Below, piece by piece: positions 1 to 8,230 of a DNA stretch of 22,573 bases. The translations under genes and the position numbers were made by a program. Under the pieces are notes generated by a model, which did no database searches, had not been told where the DNA came from, and was given only the letters and a program-made list of their open reading frames with translations. How positions within the stretch are numbered: the stretch's first letter is position 1; every line of letters begins with the position of its first letter. The stretch comes from Actinomycetes bacterium (lineage in GTDB: Bacteria; Actinomycetota; Actinomycetes; S36-B12; UBA10799), in assembly GCA_029779995.1 (NCBI GenBank), contig JAKOZM010000295.1, positions 1 to 22,573 of the forward strand, written 5' to 3'.

Positions 1-1
1 C

Positions 2-1501
2 CTAGGCGTTGCGGACGAACAACCCCAGCACCGCAGCCAACGACAGGACCGAGCGCGGCTCGTAGGCGGCGCGCCACAAGCCGCCGTGGTTGGCAGCATC
101 GGCGAACAGATCCATGGGGTTGCGCAGGTCCACCCCGGGGTTGGAGGCGGAGCGCGGATCGCGCAGATCACGCACCAGCAGCGCCGCCATCAAGGTGTTG
201 GCGGTGGCCGGTGAGAAGACCTCGATGCCGAACTGGCCCGCCCCGGCGTAGGCGGCGGCCAGGGCGCGGTTCTTCACCACCGAGCGGGTGCGCGTGGCGG
301 GGGCGACATTGAGGGACACCCGTTGCCCCTGCGCCCGAGCAACGATCGCGCGCCACCGCTGCAGACGTTTGGCCAATGCATAGTTCGGTCCCTGCTGTGG
401 CACCAAGCAGTCGGCGATCCCCACCTCGCGGCCCGAGTCGTCAATCACCGTGTCCCGGTAGTTCGGCTCGAACAGCTTCGCCAGTTGCAGGGGGGCCTGC
501 AGGACCCGCCGGGTCCGCCGGTCTTTCCAGCGCATTCGTGCCATGGCCACCGCATCCTCGGGGACCGCGAACACATCGGTGGGTGTGGCCAAGTAGGCCA
601 AAGACACATCCCGACGGCCTTGTGACAGCAGCACACTGACGGCGTCGATCGCCATGGAGACTCGCACGTGTAAGCCACCGTCGGCATAGGCATAGTTGCC
701 CAAGGTGTACGGACCGTCGATTTCGCGCAACCAGGCCAGCAGGGCATCCGTCGACCCGATCACATCGATGCCGGCCGCTTGGGAGACCCGGGAGTCGGAG
801 GCGGTGTCGAGTTGCACTGATCGCCGTGGCACCGGCACTGCCAGACGACCCGCCGATTCCTTGGCCGTTCCCATGATGCGTTCCCACAGTCCCGGGTTGG
901 GCAGATCGACGGCATAGATGGTGGCGCCCCAATCCAGCAGCTGCTTCAGCGGCCCCATCTCCGCTCCCGCCCCGATCACGACAACTTGCAGGTCCCGGCA
1001 GTCCAGCCACTGAGGGTTCGCCATGATCGCCCGGATGCCATCGGCGAAGGTCGGCTCGGCGATGCCGCGGGCCACCCAGTCGTCAAGTTGGCGGTGCAGC
1101 TCCCCAGCCGCCAATCGCTTCCCCTTGTAGGGCACGGAGAACTGTCCCCGGCGTTCCCGGCGACCGATCACTTCGAAGGTGTCCATACCCTCGTGGTCAC
1201 TGGTGGCCAAAGCAGGCAGCAACGGTCGGTCGCTGCCCTGGGAGGTCCACACGAAACGCTCGTGCAGGGAGTCCAGCCCGGCCTGGGAGAGCTGGATCGC
1301 CGCATCGGTGTTGGCGGCGGCGACGACCACGAGGTCGCGGATAGCACCGAGGTAGCCCGCACGCCAGTCCTTGATCTGCTCCACTCGCCGCGCGGCCGCC
1401 GGGTCCACCGCACGCAGGGCGTCGGCTATCACGGCGCGGCCAGTGGCCGAGGTGCTACGGGTGCCGTCGTTGGACGCGGGGAAATCTGTGCCGGTCTGCA
1501 T
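2..1501 (-). CDS. Rossmann-fold protein of unknown function (499 aa)
   Basis: I do not recognise a named family. The gene is complete: TAG stop at 2-4 and ATG at 1499-1501. Around residue 175 there is a beta-strand plus glycine loop (VVVIGAGAEMGPL), followed by GATIYAVDLPNP. This is the layout of an NAD(P)-binding Rossmann domain with an acidic residue at the end of the second strand, so a dinucleotide or SAM-type ligand is plausible. No membrane segment or signal peptide is visible. The tail is rich in Arg, Ala and Asn. There is no Shine-Dalgarno sequence; a TACATT box ends 8 nt before the ATG, suggesting a leaderless transcript and its own promoter rather than read-through from glnE 128 bp upstream. 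It may be an oxidoreductase, but that is inference from the loop alone. Confidence 0.8.
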   Translation of the reverse strand: MQTGTDFPASNDGTRSTSATGRAVIADALRAVDPAAARRVEQIKDWRAGYLGAIRDLVVVAAANTDAAIQLSQAGLDSLHERFVWTSQGSDRPLLPALATSDHEGMDTFEVIGRRERRGQFSVPYKGKRLAAGELHRQLDDWVARGIAEPTFADGIRAIMANPQWLDCRDLQVVVIGAGAEMGPLKQLLDWGATIYAVDLPNPGLWERIMGTAKESAGRLAVPVPRRSVQLDTASDSRVSQAAGIDVIGSTDALLAWLREIDGPYTLGNYAYADGGLHVRVSMAIDAVSVLLSQGRRDVSLAYLATPTDVFAVPEDAVAMARMRWKDRRTRRVLQAPLQLAKLFEPNYRDTVIDDSGREVGIADCLVPQQGPNYALAKRLQRWRAIVARAQGQRVSLNVAPATRTRSVVKNRALAAAYAGAGQFGIEVFSPATANTLMAALLVRDLRDPRSASNPGVDLRNPMDLFADAANHGGLWRAAYEPRSVLSLAAVLGLFVRNA

Positions 1502-1509
1502 GGTTGTTC

Positions 1510-1515
1510 AATGTA
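1510..1515 (-). promoter_or_regulatory. Candidate -10 box (TACATT), leaderless start of the 499-aa gene
   Basis: TACATT on the minus strand is followed by 8 nt and then the ATG at 1501. That places the expected transcription start at or next to the start codon. No ribosome-binding site is present. No convincing -35 box is visible. Confidence 0.4.
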
Positions 1516-1629
1516 GTGACTCCGAGCGTCTGACTTCCCGCGGACAGCGTCGGCCTCAGAGAAGCAATTGGCACTCGCCCGCGAATCTCCTCGGCGGGTC
1601 GTAGCAACAAACTGCCGAAAGTGCTGCCG

Positions 1630-4569
1630 TCAGCTGTCCGGCTGCAAGCCGTAGAACAGTCGCTCCATCACCTGCCGAGCGCGTCGGGTCAAGCGACGGT
1701 AGTCCTCAAGCAGGGCACCGTGGTCCAACGGCGGGTAATGCAGCAGATGGGCAACCCGGCCCAGGGTCCGAAAGTCCGTAGGCACCGAGTCGCTGGCCTT
1801 GCCCGAGCTGAGCATGATCGCGTTTCGGATGTGCGAAGCCAAAGTCCATGCGTCCACCAGCCGGTCGCAGTCCTGCTGCGAAATCAGGTCCAAAGCCGCC
1901 GATTGCGCAAGCACCGGCAGCGTCTGGGTGGTGCGCAGTCCAGGGATCTGTGCCCCGTTCTGCAGTTGGAGTAACTGTGCCACCCATTCGACGTCGGACA
2001 GTCCCCCGCGGCCCAGCTTCAGATGCAGGGCCGGATCCGCTCCCCGCGGTAGCCGCTCGGCCTCCATCCTGGCCTTCAGCCTGCGCATCTCCATCAGATC
2101 GGCATCGGTGACACCACCGACCGGGTAGCGCAGAGGGTCGATGACGGCGATGAAGGCAGCCTGCAGATCAGGAGACCCGGCCACCGGCCGAGCGCGCAGC
2201 AGCGCTTGGGCCTCCCAGCCCGATGACCACCGTTCGTAGTACGCCTCGTAGGAGGCCAATGAGCGCACGATGGGACCATTGCGACCTTCTGGCCGCAGGT
2301 CGGCATCCATGTCGATCGGTGGATCCGCGCTGGGGATCGCCAGCAGGCGCCGCAACTCGTTGGCGACGGCCATGGCTGCATCCGAGGCCTGCGCATCGGC
2401 CACCCCTGAGCGAGCCCGGTACACGAACATCACATCCGCATCGGAACCGTAACCGAGTTCCTGGCCGCCATAGCGGCCCATGCCGATCACCACGAACTCG
2501 ATGAGCTCCTCGGCCGCCCTACCCTGCCAGATCACGGCGTTGGTGGCCACCGCGTGGGCAGCCTGGATAGTGGCATCCGCGATGTCACTCAGGGCCGAGC
2601 CCACCTGCGTGACCGGCAGCCGGTCCAAGGTGTCAGCGGCACTGACCCGGAACAGCTCGCGACGCCGGGTCGCTCGGATCGCGACGATCGCAGACTCCGG
2701 GTCGGTTTGCCGCAGACCCATGGCGTGAGCTTCGGCCGCGATGTCCGGCGCCGGCCGCGGCGTCAGCAGTTCCGGGGAGGCCAGGATCTGCACCGCGTCC
2801 GGGGCACGCAACAGCAGATCGGTGGCGAACCGCGACGAGGCGAGAACGTGGGCCATGTTGTCGGCGGACTGCGACTCGTCGCGCAGCAGGCGCAGGTACC
2901 AGGGGGTGGAACCCAGCGCATCGGAGACCCTGCGAAAACCCAGCAGCCCGGCATCCGGATCCGGGCAGTCCGCGAACCAACGCAGCATCACCGGCAACAA
3001 CGTGCGCTGGATCGACGCCCTGCGACTGACGCCGTTGGTCAGGGACTCCAGATGCCGCAGAGCGCCCTTCGGGTCCTGGTAGCCCAAGGCGCGCAGCCGC
3101 TGCTCGGCGGCCTCGGTGGTCAGCCGCGCCTCACCGGAATCCAGGCGGGCCACGGCGTTGAGCAGCGGCCGGTAGAACAGCTTCTCGTGCAGTCTGCGCA
3201 CCTGCCGGACCTGTTTGCCGAATGCAGTCTCGATCTCGACCACCGGGTTGCCGCGCATCCCCATCGAGCGCGCCACGATCCGCAACTCCGACTCGACGTC
3301 GGGGAACAAGTGCGTGCGACGCATCTGCCGCAGTTGCACGCGATGCTCCAGGATGCGCAGAAAGCGGTAGGCCGCACCCATGCTCGACGCGTCCTCGCGC
3401 CCGACGTACCCCCAAGTCGCCAGCGACTCGAGGGCGGTGAGGGTGTTGGGTGAGCGCAAGGTGACATCACTGCGGCCGTGGACCAACTGCAGCAGTTGGA
3501 CGGCGAATTCGACGTCGCGCAACCCACCGCGGCCCAGCTTGATCTCCCGGCCGGCCTCCTTGCGCGGGATGTGCTCCTCGACGCGGCGACGCATCGCCTG
3601 CACATCATCAACGAAGTTCTCCCGATCCGCAGCGGTCCACACGAAGTCCGCGACCGCATCGACGTACCGAGCTCCCAGGTCCATGTCCCCGGCGGCTGGC
3701 CGGGCCTTGAGCAGTGCCTGGTACTCCCAGGTCTTGGCCCATTTCCGGTAGTAGGCCACGTAGGAGTCGATGGTGCGCACGAGCGCCCCCGCCTTGCCCT
3801 CCGGGCGCAGAGCGGCATCCACCTCCCAGATGGACCCCTCGCTGGTCGCGGCGTTGGCGATCTGCATCAGCTTGCTGGCGATCTGCTGGCCCGCACGCAT
3901 GGCTACGTCGGTGCTGACATCGGGTCGACTGGGCTCGCAGATGAACACGACGTCCACGTCGGAGATGTAGTTCAGTTCCCGGCCGCCCGTCTTGCCCATG
4001 GCCACTACCGCCAACCGCACATCGTGGGCCCGCTCCCCCACCTCGGCCACTGCGATGCGCAGGCACGCCTCAAGCGCCGCATCGGCCAGATCGGTGAGCT
4101 CACCTGTGGTCTGTTCCAGGGTGGCTTCGCCGGAGAGGTCCCGGGCAGCGACTCCCAGCAACTCGCGCCGGTACGCCACGCGGATGGCCAACATCGGGTC
4201 CGGCGCGGTGGCTGCGGCCAGGATCGCATCCCGGGCACCGTCGATGCCGTCGGTCGCGAAGACCGCGGCCATGCTCGGGTACCGCTGCAGGAAGTCACCG
4301 AGGCTCTTCGACATGCCCAGCAAAGACAGCATGCGGGCCTTGTGCACCGGGTCGCGCAGGATGGCGTGACAGCCCTGGCAGTCGGTGGCCAAGCTCGCCA
4401 GCACCTCCAGCGCCCGGTCGGGATCAGCGGCCAGCGCGAAGTCGCCCGGTTCCAGAACGCCGTCCAGCCCTGCCTGGGACAGCGTGTCCAACCCGGCCAG
4501 CGCCTGCGGGATGACCGTGAAGCCGATCCTTACCAGTTCGGACTCCAGACTTGCGCGGCGCGGGCTCAT
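1630..4569 (-). CDS. glnE: Bifunctional glutamine synthetase adenylyltransferase/adenylyl-removing enzyme GlnE
   Basis: GlnE attaches AMP to, and removes it from, a tyrosine of glutamine synthetase in response to nitrogen status. The protein is 979 aa, the normal length for actinobacteria (about 990). Both nucleotidyltransferase halves are intact. The N-terminal half has MGKTGGRELNYISDVDVVF at about 191-209, LRPEGKAG near 254 and KLGRGGLRDVEF near 344. The C-terminal half repeats the set: IGMGRYGGQELGYGSDADV at about 695-713, LRPEGRNG near 758 and KLGRGGLSDVEW near 851. I chose the ATG at 4567-4569, not an in-frame start 57 nt upstream, because it overlaps the glnA2 stop as ATGA and gives the usual N-terminus. 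That overlap implies translational coupling with glnA2. This pairing matches glnA2-glnE of M. tuberculosis (Rv2222c-Rv2221c). Confidence 0.96.
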   Translation of the reverse strand: MSPRRASLESELVRIGFTVIPQALAGLDTLSQAGLDGVLEPGDFALAADPDRALEVLASLATDCQGCHAILRDPVHKARMLSLLGMSKSLGDFLQRYPSMAAVFATDGIDGARDAILAAATAPDPMLAIRVAYRRELLGVAARDLSGEATLEQTTGELTDLADAALEACLRIAVAEVGERAHDVRLAVVAMGKTGGRELNYISDVDVVFICEPSRPDVSTDVAMRAGQQIASKLMQIANAATSEGSIWEVDAALRPEGKAGALVRTIDSYVAYYRKWAKTWEYQALLKARPAAGDMDLGARYVDAVADFVWTAADRENFVDDVQAMRRRVEEHIPRKEAGREIKLGRGGLRDVEFAVQLLQLVHGRSDVTLRSPNTLTALESLATWGYVGREDASSMGAAYRFLRILEHRVQLRQMRRTHLFPDVESELRIVARSMGMRGNPVVEIETAFGKQVRQVRRLHEKLFYRPLLNAVARLDSGEARLTTEAAEQRLRALGYQDPKGALRHLESLTNGVSRRASIQRTLLPVMLRWFADCPDPDAGLLGFRRVSDALGSTPWYLRLLRDESQSADNMAHVLASSRFATDLLLRAPDAVQILASPELLTPRPAPDIAAEAHAMGLRQTDPESAIVAIRATRRRELFRVSAADTLDRLPVTQVGSALSDIADATIQAAHAVATNAVIWQGRAAEELIEFVVIGMGRYGGQELGYGSDADVMFVYRARSGVADAQASDAAMAVANELRRLLAIPSADPPIDMDADLRPEGRNGPIVRSLASYEAYYERWSSGWEAQALLRARPVAGSPDLQAAFIAVIDPLRYPVGGVTDADLMEMRRLKARMEAERLPRGADPALHLKLGRGGLSDVEWVAQLLQLQNGAQIPGLRTTQTLPVLAQSAALDLISQQDCDRLVDAWTLASHIRNAIMLSSGKASDSVPTDFRTLGRVAHLLHYPPLDHGALLEDYRRLTRRARQVMERLFYGLQPDS

Positions 4570-5900
4570 AGCGACAGGTAGCGCTCCAACTCGAAGCGCG
4601 TCACATGCGCCCGGTACTCCTCCCATTCGCGCTTCTTGTTGCGCAAGAAGAAGTCGAAAACATGCTCACCGAGGGTCTCGGCGACCAGCTCTGAGTTCTC
4701 CATCGCCGCGATCGCCTGGTCCAGCGATCCTGGCAGCGGCTTGAGGCCCAATGCCCGGCGCTCGCCACCGGTGAGGGCCATGACGTCATCCTCGGTGGCC
4801 GCAGGAAGCTCGTACTTCTCCTCGATGCCTTTGAGCCCCGCAGCCAGGATCAGCGCATAGGCCAGATACGGGTTGGTGGCGCCGTCCAGGGAGCGGAACT
4901 CGATGCGTGTGGACTGCCCCTTGTGCGGCTTGTACATCGGCACCCGCACCAGTGCAGACCGGTTGTTATGGCCCCAGCAGATGTAGGCGGGGGCCTCCAT
5001 GCCGCCGGCCAGGCGCTTGTAGGAGTTGATCCACTGATTCGTGACAGCAGTGATCTCGGGCGCATGGTGCAACAATCCGGCGATGAACTGCCGGGCCAGC
5101 ACCGACAACTGCAGGTCGGCGCCGGGCTCGAAGAACGCGTTGCTGTCGCCCTCGAAAAGGCTGACGTGGGTGTGCATGCCTGAGCCGGGGTACTCCGTGA
5201 ACGGCTTGGGCATGAACGAGGCGAACATGCCGTGTTCGAGTGCCACCTCTTTGACGACCAGCCGGAAGGTCATGATGTTGTCCGCAGTCGTCAACGCGTC
5301 GGCATAGCGTAGGTCGATCTCCTGCTGGCCCGGACCGCCCTCGTGATGGGAGTACTCGACCGAGATGCCCATGTGCTCGAGGGTGTTGATGGCTTGCCGG
5401 CGGAAGTCCTGCCCCACCGGGTGCGGGCTGTGATCGAAGTAGCCGACATTGTCGATCGGGACGGGATCGTCCCCGGGAGGCGGGTTGTCCTTGAACAGGA
5501 AGAACTCGATCTCAGGGTGGGTGTAGAACGTGAAACCCTGCTGGGCGGCTTTGGCCAACTGCCGCTTGAGGACCCACCGCGGATCGGCGTAGGAGGGGGA
5601 ACCGTCGGGCAGCAGGATGTCGCAGAAGATGCGGGCGACTGGCATCTCCTCGCCCCGCCAGGGCAGCACCTGGAAGCTGGATGGATCGGGCTTGGCGAGC
5701 ATGTCGGATTCGGTGACGCGGCTGAAGCCCTCGATGGCCGAGCCGTCGAAACCGATGCCCTCGGCGAAAGCGCCCTCGAGTTCCGCCGGCGCGATCGAGA
5801 CCGATTTCAGGATTCCCAACACGTCAGTGAACCACAGTCGCACGAATCGGATGTCGCGCTCTTCGATCGTGCGCAGCACGTACTCTGTCTGCCTGTCCAT
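4566..5900 (-). CDS. glnA2: Type I glutamine synthetase, GlnA2-like
   Basis: This enzyme makes glutamine from glutamate, ammonia and ATP in the cytoplasm. The protein is 444 aa, the size of the shorter GSI-alpha/GlnA2 class. Signature elements are DGSAIEGF (52-59), the metal-ligand strand HPEIEFFLF (128-136), HHEGGPGQQEIDLR (185-198), GSGMHTHVSL (239-248), NSYKRL (292-297) and RIEFRSLDGATNPYLA (332-347). Tyr363 in EEKYELP lies where the adenylylated tyrosine of the longer GSI-beta enzymes sits, but the surrounding consensus is not the classical one. The start at 5898-5900 is preferred over an in-frame extension to 6137: it begins the conserved N-terminus (MDRQTEYVLRTI) and follows a G-rich ribosome-binding stretch. 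It is coupled to glnE downstream and divergent from nadE. Confidence 0.94.
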   Translation of the reverse strand: MDRQTEYVLRTIEERDIRFVRLWFTDVLGILKSVSIAPAELEGAFAEGIGFDGSAIEGFSRVTESDMLAKPDPSSFQVLPWRGEEMPVARIFCDILLPDGSPSYADPRWVLKRQLAKAAQQGFTFYTHPEIEFFLFKDNPPPGDDPVPIDNVGYFDHSPHPVGQDFRRQAINTLEHMGISVEYSHHEGGPGQQEIDLRYADALTTADNIMTFRLVVKEVALEHGMFASFMPKPFTEYPGSGMHTHVSLFEGDSNAFFEPGADLQLSVLARQFIAGLLHHAPEITAVTNQWINSYKRLAGGMEAPAYICWGHNNRSALVRVPMYKPHKGQSTRIEFRSLDGATNPYLAYALILAAGLKGIEEKYELPAATEDDVMALTGGERRALGLKPLPGSLDQAIAAMENSELVAETLGEHVFDFFLRNKKREWEEYRAHVTRFELERYLSL

Positions 5901-5969
5901 GCCCCCATCCTGCCGTAGTACGCCGGAATGGGTCGCGACGGCCAAGCACACCTCATGCACGCGCAGTGC

Positions 5970-5975
5970 CAGACT
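5970..5975 (+). promoter_or_regulatory. Candidate -10 box (CAGACT), possible leaderless start of nadE
   Basis: CAGACT is followed by 7 nt and then the nadE ATG at 5983. There is no Shine-Dalgarno sequence. It differs from the TANNNT pattern at its first base but closely resembles the TAGACT box before map. It lies in the 82-bp divergent region shared with glnA2. Confidence 0.3.
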
Positions 5976-5982
5976 GACTTCC

Positions 5983-7674
5983 ATGGCGACACTGCGGTTG
6001 GCATTGGCACAAGTGAATCCCACGGTCGGCGACCTGCTCGGCAATCGGGCCCTCGTGGTGGAGACGACGGCCGCCGCTGTCGGGCGTGGGGCAGACCTCG
6101 TCGCCTTCCCGGAGATGATGCTGACCGGATACCCCATCGAGGATCTCGCGCTGCGGCCGTCCTTCCAGCGCGCCAGCGCTCACGGTCTGGAGCAGTTGGC
6201 GTCGGATCTCGATGCGGCAGGGTTCGGCGACACCCCGGTGGTGGTCGGGCACTTGGCCCCAGCACCGGATCCGGGCGTGGATCGGCGCGGGTACAACGCG
6301 GCGGCCGTCCTGCACGACGGACGGATCGTGGCCGGCTACGGTAAGCACCACCTGCCGAACTACGGGGTCTTCGATGAGCGCCGCTACTTCCAGTCCGCCA
6401 GCCAGCCGTGCCGGCTGCTGATCGGTGAGGCGCAAGTGGCTCTTGCCGTCTGCGAGGACATCTGGGTCAGTGCGGGACCGCTGACCAGCCTGGCCGTGGA
6501 TCCGCCCGGGTTGTTGCTGGTCATCAACGGCAGTCCCTACGAACGCAACAAGGACGACGTGCGGTTCGACCTGTGCTCACGGCGGGCGCAGGAGATCGGC
6601 TCGGCGGTCGCCTACGTCAACCTGTGGGGCGGACAGGACGAGTTGGTGTTCGACGGTGACTCGATGATCGTCGGCGCGGATGGGAGCCTGATCGCCCGGG
6701 CACCGCAGTTCGTCGACCACGTGCTCGTGGCCGACCTCGAGCTTCCCGCTGCGACCGAAGGCCTCCAACTGCCCGGCAAGGCCCACTCCGACGTCGCCCC
6801 ATCCCAGATCGCCGAGCCCCTGTCAGATGCCCGCGAGGTATATATGGCCCTCGTGACGGGTCTGCGGGACTACGTGCACAAGAACGGCTTCCGCTCAGTG
6901 GTGCTGGGCATGTCCGGTGGGATCGACAGCGCCCTGGTGGCGGCGATCGCGTGCGACGCACTGGGCGCCCAGCATGTCCACGGCGTGCGGATGCCCAGCG
7001 TCTACTCCTCCCAGCACTCACTGGGCGACGCGGCGCTCTCGGCGTCGCTGACTGGCATGAATCTGCGTACCGTACCGATCAGCGAAATGGTCGATGCCTA
7101 CCAGCGCACCCTGTCGCTGACCGGGATCGCCGCCGAGAACCTGCAGGCCAGGGTTCGCGGAGCGATACTGATGGCGATCAGCAATTCGGAGGGGCACTTG
7201 GTCCTGGCTACCGGCAACAAGAGCGAACTCGCGGTCGGCTACTCCACGATCTATGGCGATGCGGTCGGTGGCTTCGCTCCGATCAAGGATGTCCCCAAGA
7301 CGCTGGTCTTCGAGATGGCACGCTGGCGCAATGCCTCGGCCTTACGTGCCGGGCACCCCGGGCCGATCCCGCAGAACAGCATCGACAAGCCCCCGTCGGC
7401 AGAGTTGCGCCCTGACCAGAAGGACTCCGACTCCCTGCCCGACTACGCCGTGCTGGACGCGGTGCTCGAGGACTACGTGGGCAACGACCTTGGCGCACAT
7501 GACCTCGTCGCTGCCGGCCACGACGCTGATCTTGTCGCTCGGGTCATCCGCATGACCGACTTCGCCGAGTGGAAACGCCGGCAGTACCCGCCTGGCACGA
7601 AGATCACGTTCAAAGCGTTCGGCCGGGACCGCCGGCTGCCGATCACGAACCGGTGGCGCGAGCCGCTGGACTGA
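5983..7674 (+). CDS. nadE: Glutamine-dependent NAD+ synthetase
   Basis: NadE catalyses the last step of NAD+ synthesis, amidating deamido-NAD+ with ammonia taken from glutamine. The 563-aa protein has two domains. The N-terminal nitrilase-type glutaminase has the Glu-Lys-Cys triad at E44 (FPEMMLTGYP), K121 (GKHHLPNYGVFDE) and C157 (AVCEDIW). The C-terminal synthetase has the PP-loop SGGIDS (311-316), the ATGNKSELAVGY and YGDAVGGFAPIKDV stretches, and the usual ending LPITNRWRE. It matches the shorter two-domain form, unlike the M. tuberculosis enzyme (about 680 aa). The start at 5983 is chosen because MATLRLALAQVNPTVGD is the conserved N-terminus; the open frame continues upstream only as a shadow of glnA2. 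It shares an 82-bp promoter region with glnA2, which supplies its glutamine. Confidence 0.95.
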   Translation: MATLRLALAQVNPTVGDLLGNRALVVETTAAAVGRGADLVAFPEMMLTGYPIEDLALRPSFQRASAHGLEQLASDLDAAGFGDTPVVVGHLAPAPDPGVDRRGYNAAAVLHDGRIVAGYGKHHLPNYGVFDERRYFQSASQPCRLLIGEAQVALAVCEDIWVSAGPLTSLAVDPPGLLLVINGSPYERNKDDVRFDLCSRRAQEIGSAVAYVNLWGGQDELVFDGDSMIVGADGSLIARAPQFVDHVLVADLELPAATEGLQLPGKAHSDVAPSQIAEPLSDAREVYMALVTGLRDYVHKNGFRSVVLGMSGGIDSALVAAIACDALGAQHVHGVRMPSVYSSQHSLGDAALSASLTGMNLRTVPISEMVDAYQRTLSLTGIAAENLQARVRGAILMAISNSEGHLVLATGNKSELAVGYSTIYGDAVGGFAPIKDVPKTLVFEMARWRNASALRAGHPGPIPQNSIDKPPSAELRPDQKDSDSLPDYAVLDAVLEDYVGNDLGAHDLVAAGHDADLVARVIRMTDFAEWKRRQYPPGTKITFKAFGRDRRLPITNRWREPLD

Positions 7675-8230
7675 GGATGCCGGCCAGCACGGTGTCCACG
7701 ACGTCAGCCACAGACACTCGCTGCGCGGGATGCGGACCGGCCCGGTGCATTCCCGCCAGGACGGCAGGCGCGCTCAAGCAGGTCAGGATCACGTCAAGAT
7801 CGGCTGCTTCGGCGATCTGACCCTGCTGCTGCCCACGGCGCACGATCCGTGCCAGCGCCTCCCTGCGTGGGGCCACGACCGTGGCCATGTACTGGGAATA
7901 CAACTGGGGCCGTTGTTGAATGGCCACGAGCCACGACGCCGTCAGGGCAGAGCCGACCGCGCCTTTCACCCACTCCAAGTGCGCGATCAGGGCCTCGCGC
8001 AGCGGCAGGTCGCTGACGTCGGGCATCGTCTCGTTGACAGCGGCGAAACCCGCCGCGATGAGTTCTTCACGGCCGCGATAGCGACGGTAGATGGCCGCTT
8101 TGCTTACTCCGCAGCGGCTGGCAAGGTCATCCACGCTGAACCCGTCGGGGCCGCACTGCACCAGCATGGGTACCAAATGCTGCTGCAGGGCAGCGTCAAT
8201 GCGCGGGTCGCGCGGCCGGCCAGGGGTCAT
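7643..8230 (-). CDS. TetR-family transcriptional regulator
   Basis: The 195-aa protein has an N-terminal helix-turn-helix at about residues 31-58 (FSVDDLASRCGVSKAAIYRRY, then GREELI), the TetR signature. It is followed by a variable helical ligand-binding domain (about 70-190). The start codon at 8228-8230 overlaps the stop of the upstream exporter gene as ATGA, so the two are probably co-translated. By the usual logic of such pairs it represses the exporter operon, and therefore itself, until a toxic ligand binds. Its last 32 nt run antisense to the end of nadE, whose C-terminus is the conserved one, so the overlap is an extension of this regulator. The specific ligand cannot be inferred. 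Confidence 0.9.
   Translation of the reverse strand: MTPGRPRDPRIDAALQQHLVPMLVQCGPDGFSVDDLASRCGVSKAAIYRRYRGREELIAAGFAAVNETMPDVSDLPLREALIAHLEWVKGAVGSALTASWLVAIQQRPQLYSQYMATVVAPRREALARIVRRGQQQGQIAEAADLDVILTCLSAPAVLAGMHRAGPHPAQRVSVADVVDTVLAGILSPAARATGS

Noticed and set aside
1502..1629. Possible terminator between glnE and the 499-aa gene (CCCGC...GCGGG near 1588-1608)
   Set aside because: Only 5 bp of stem with an 11-nt loop and no T tract; too weak to call.
2554..4581. Long plus-strand open frames (299 and 367 codons) antisense to glnE
   Set aside because: The glnE reading frame carries complete duplicated nucleotidyltransferase motifs; the antisense translations are rich in Gln, Arg, Gly and His and match nothing.
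5901..6137. Upstream in-frame extension of glnA2 (79 residues)
   Set aside because: It overlaps the start of nadE on the other strand and does not resemble glutamine synthetase; the conserved N-terminus starts at 5900.
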